DNA of 64,000 nucleotides from assembly GCF_002210285.1 (NCBI RefSeq), contig NZ_MWQE01000004.1, forward strand, positions 62,001 to 126,000, read 5' to 3'. Origin of the DNA: Fibrobacter sp. UWR2. GTDB lineage: Bacteria; Fibrobacterota; Fibrobacteria; Fibrobacterales; Fibrobacteraceae. Shown here piece after piece: positions 61,728 through 64,000 of this stretch. Each line of letters starts with the position of its first letter. Positions within the stretch are counted from its first letter, which is position 1. The translations under genes were made by a program, and so were the position numbers. The notes below the pieces were generated by a model. That model was not told the DNA's origin. It worked only from the letters and a program-made list of their open reading frames with translations, and did not search any database.

Positions 61728-63740
61728 TTAGTTCCCGAAGGTCCATACGATGCCGTAGGCGAAGCGGAGGCCTTCGGGTGTGTATCCCGAAGCCGGCATG
61801 TAGATGCTGTGGTTGAAGTTCTCGATGCGGCTGTAAAGTTCGAAGGAAAGAATCTGCATGCGGGCCTCGAAATCAAGGGCGAGATACTTCTTCATGTATT
61901 CAAGCTCGGGCTGGCCTTCTGCGTTGATGGTGCAGTCGTAGCGGGGCCCGAACCACTGCCAGTCCACGCGGACGCTTACTCCAAGCCTATCCTGCACAAA
62001 GCGGTTTTGCCAGTGGATGCCGCCCTTGTAGTAGAGTTCCGGCGTGTCGATAATCTTTTCTTCGCGGCTAAGCACCTGCCCGCGTTCCAGGTAGAACTTC
62101 CAGTTCCCGAGCCTAAACCCGATTTTAAAGAGCCAGTCCCAGGTAGATGCTTCGTCCAGGTTTGTCCAGCGGAAGGCTTCGTTCACCGATTCCATGCCTT
62201 CGCCCAGCACCCAGCGCTGCTTTATCAGGTTTTCGGCGCTCTCGTGCCGGAGACTGAGCCCGTAGAAAACTTCTCGCGAATACCAGCCAATGTTCAGCGC
62301 CTGCCTGTTGCGCCTTTCGAAATCGAGGTCTTCGTTCGGGAAGGAGAGGCGCCCCGTTTCAATGAGCTTGAGTTCCTTTACGTCGGGGAACTTGTTGTCG
62401 TGGCGGAGCATCGCGTTGAGTTTTAGATGGAAGGGGAGATTGAACGTTGCATCGGCAGAATAGGCCGGTGCAAAATCCACGCGGTCCATGAGCGAACTGT
62501 TGCGCTGCATACCGGCCTGTATGCGGAAGAACGCAAACTTGAGCGTGTCCGAGATTTCACCGTAACCGATTTCGCGGTCCTGGTAGTAGGTCTTCGAGAG
62601 GTCGGTGCGTTCGTCGTCCGTGTTTACGAATTCGTACTGGAAATGGACTGCGGGGTTGAGGAGTGTCGCATAACGGACCGAGGCGTCTCCGAGTACCGTG
62701 TTGTAGGTATAGGCGTGAGAGGTGTCGTAGTAGAGGCTGTCTGTGCGCTGTATGCCGAGCGTATCTTTCCAGGTCTTGGTCCCGTACCCGATTTTTACAA
62801 GCGAGTCCTCTTCGATTTCGTGCGTGCCGTAATGGAAACTTGTAGCAACCGTGAGTTTCCTGATGGGGTAAAGTTCGATTCCGCCGCCGTAGGTGACGAT
62901 TTTTTCGTCAATGGTGTAGGGCGGTTTCTGGAAGGTGCGCTTGGCGAGGTCCAGCGTGTCGAGTAATACCTTGTAGCTGGTGTTGTCGGCGTTTTCCAGC
63001 GAGAGGAAGTTCATCTTGAAAAAAGCCTTGCCGTACCCGAAACGCCACGTGAGGATGGGCTGGATGTGCATGGAGTTCACGGCGATGTTCCTGCCGGTGA
63101 ACGGGATGCTCGAGGAGTCGCGCCCGAGAGCAAAGTACGGTGAACTTGTCACGTTCTGGTAGTCGTATTCCTTGGAATCCTTGTTCGAACGGCTCTGCAC
63201 GCCGAAGTCGAGCATGACGGAGTCGGTGACGAGCCTCCGGAAATCCAAATGAAGCGCGTTGCCACCGAAGGCGCCGCGTTCCCAGGCGACGTCCGTGACG
63301 GGAGTATCGACGGGAATGCCGTGGCGTTCCTCGAAGAGGATTCCGTTTTCGCCGTTGAGCGAAAGCTGCGACGGGTCGAACCCGAGGCGCGTGGTGTAGA
63401 TGCCCGAAAGCATGGCAGGGTAACGTCGGCTTGCGCTGGCGAGCCCCATTGTCGACGGGGTGAGTTCCGGATTCCCGAGGATAGATGTTCCGAGTGTCCA
63501 TTCCGATTTCTGGCCCGAGACGTCGTAGAGCCTCTGCATGACTTCGGGGTGCACGAGCCCGAATCGTCCGGCATCGTTTTCGCGAACCTGCGGGTCGAGG
63601 CGGTCAGGGACGATCATGACGGAATCCTGCCGTGCCGGCTGCGTGTACTGCTGTGCGGGCATGACTTGCGCGAAGGCCGTTGATGCTAGGCCTGCGGCAA
63701 CAATGAGGGCGGTAATGGCGTGGCTTATGCTCTTTACCAT
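61728..63740 (-). CDS. Large outer-membrane beta-barrel protein (TonB-receptor-like barrel without clear plug)
   Basis: 671 residues. Signal peptide (MVKSISHAITALIVAAGLASTAFAQ), a short region without a TonB box that I can see, then a long chain with the alternating aromatic/hydrophobic strand pattern of an outer-membrane barrel, ending FAYGIVWTFGN with aromatic residues near the C-terminus. The RHDNKFPDVKEL and NRQALNIGWYSREVFYGLSL strands resemble TonB-dependent receptors. I could not identify the plug domain. The start is the ATG at 63740; the frame extends six codons further into the PHP gene. Confidence 0.72.
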   Translation of the reverse strand: MVKSISHAITALIVAAGLASTAFAQVMPAQQYTQPARQDSVMIVPDRLDPQVRENDAGRFGLVHPEVMQRLYDVSGQKSEWTLGTSILGNPELTPSTMGLASASRRYPAMLSGIYTTRLGFDPSQLSLNGENGILFEERHGIPVDTPVTDVAWERGAFGGNALHLDFRRLVTDSVMLDFGVQSRSNKDSKEYDYQNVTSSPYFALGRDSSSIPFTGRNIAVNSMHIQPILTWRFGYGKAFFKMNFLSLENADNTSYKVLLDTLDLAKRTFQKPPYTIDEKIVTYGGGIELYPIRKLTVATSFHYGTHEIEEDSLVKIGYGTKTWKDTLGIQRTDSLYYDTSHAYTYNTVLGDASVRYATLLNPAVHFQYEFVNTDDERTDLSKTYYQDREIGYGEISDTLKFAFFRIQAGMQRNSSLMDRVDFAPAYSADATFNLPFHLKLNAMLRHDNKFPDVKELKLIETGRLSFPNEDLDFERRNRQALNIGWYSREVFYGLSLRHESAENLIKQRWVLGEGMESVNEAFRWTNLDEASTWDWLFKIGFRLGNWKFYLERGQVLSREEKIIDTPELYYKGGIHWQNRFVQDRLGVSVRVDWQWFGPRYDCTINAEGQPELEYMKKYLALDFEARMQILSFELYSRIENFNHSIYMPASGYTPEGLRFAYGIVWTFGN

Positions 63741-63741
63741 T

Positions 63742-64000
63742 CTAGAACCATTCGGCACGCGATTTCTCGCGGCATTCCTTGAGAGCCTGGACGACGGTGT
63801 AGGGCATCTTCATGCAGCCTGGCGGGTAGGCGCCGCTTTCGGTGTGAAAATCCGAACCGCCTGTGCCGACTAGCCCGTATTTTAAGGCCATTTCCTTGTA
63901 CTTGCGGCCTACGGCTCCTTTTTGAGCGGGGCTGTAGACTTCCATGCCCTTGATTCCCCATTCCACCATGTTCTCGATGAATTCGTCGGAAAGGCCCGAC
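63742..64000 (-). CDS. PHP-domain phosphoesterase, cut by window
   Basis: Only the C-terminal end (about 85 residues) is in the window; the gene continues beyond base 64000. GLVGTGGSDFHTESG carries the late metal-binding Asp/His pair of the PHP family, seen in DNA polymerase-like phosphoesterases and in 3',5'-nucleoside bisphosphate phosphatase/RNase AM (YciV). The stop lies one base before the start of the outer-membrane protein gene. Confidence 0.85.
   Translation of the reverse strand, partial: SGLSDEFIENMVEWGIKGMEVYSPAQKGAVGRKYKEMALKYGLVGTGGSDFHTESGAYPPGCMKMPYTVVQALKECREKSRAEWF

Overview
The window looks like chromosomal DNA of a Fibrobacter-type rumen or gut bacterium (phylum Fibrobacterota). 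This is inferred from gene content: secreted pectate lyase and three GH43 glycosidases with modular C-termini, lipid A genes (Gram-negative envelope), many lipoproteins and outer-membrane barrel candidates, moderately high GC, and start-proximal TATATT boxes. There is no sign of phage, insertion sequences, plasmid functions or CRISPR. Nearly all of it is core chromosome with some lineage-specific secreted proteins.

Layout. 1-2700: end of a secreted pectate lyase and a lipoprotein. 2.7-19.7 kb: mostly minus-strand housekeeping genes: metK, a UbiA-type prenyltransferase, initiator tRNA, a PgsA-like phosphatidyltransferase, recN, trmB, an RNase Z-like hydrolase, then an envelope acyl-transfer operon hisS-SGNH-SGNH-MBOAT; xth and an epimerase are on plus. 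19.8-27.1 kb: mostly plus-strand metabolism: sugar nucleotidyltransferase, SPOUT methyltransferase, dut, SDR oxidoreductase, a GLUG-type secreted protein and dCMP deaminase, with a candidate small RNA at about 23.72-23.79 kb. 27.1-30.2 kb: an accessory patch with an AT-rich gene whose reading frame has no ordinary start, a tandem pair of barrel proteins and a lipoprotein. 30.3-33.3 kb: radA and a secreted pentapeptide-repeat protein.

33.4-41.6 kb: a plus-strand run with a geranylgeranyl-reductase-like flavoprotein, sufE, gamma carbonic anhydrase, diacylglycerol kinase, lpxD-lpxC-fabZ, mdh and an MscS channel. 41.7-47.3 kb: three GH43 enzymes, two of them paralogues, all ending in the same basic 19-residue C-terminal tag. 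47.3-49.1 kb: a MetX-MetW fusion. 49.2-57.3 kb: a surface polysaccharide locus (double FdtA-like isomerase, FemAB-like protein, FdtB-like aminotransferase, hexapeptide acyltransferase, Wzx flippase, three glycosyltransferases), most simply read as making and exporting a glycan with an acylated 3-amino-3,6-dideoxyhexose. 57.3-64 kb: two small membrane-anchored proteins, a SurA-like isomerase, prfB with its programmed +1 frameshift, a MauE/DoxX-like membrane protein, a large outer-membrane protein and a truncated PHP hydrolase.

The main themes are plant cell wall attack (pectin and arabinan/arabinoxylan side chains), envelope glycolipid and polysaccharide synthesis, and nucleotide/translation housekeeping. 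All functions are read from protein motifs by eye; no database search was run.
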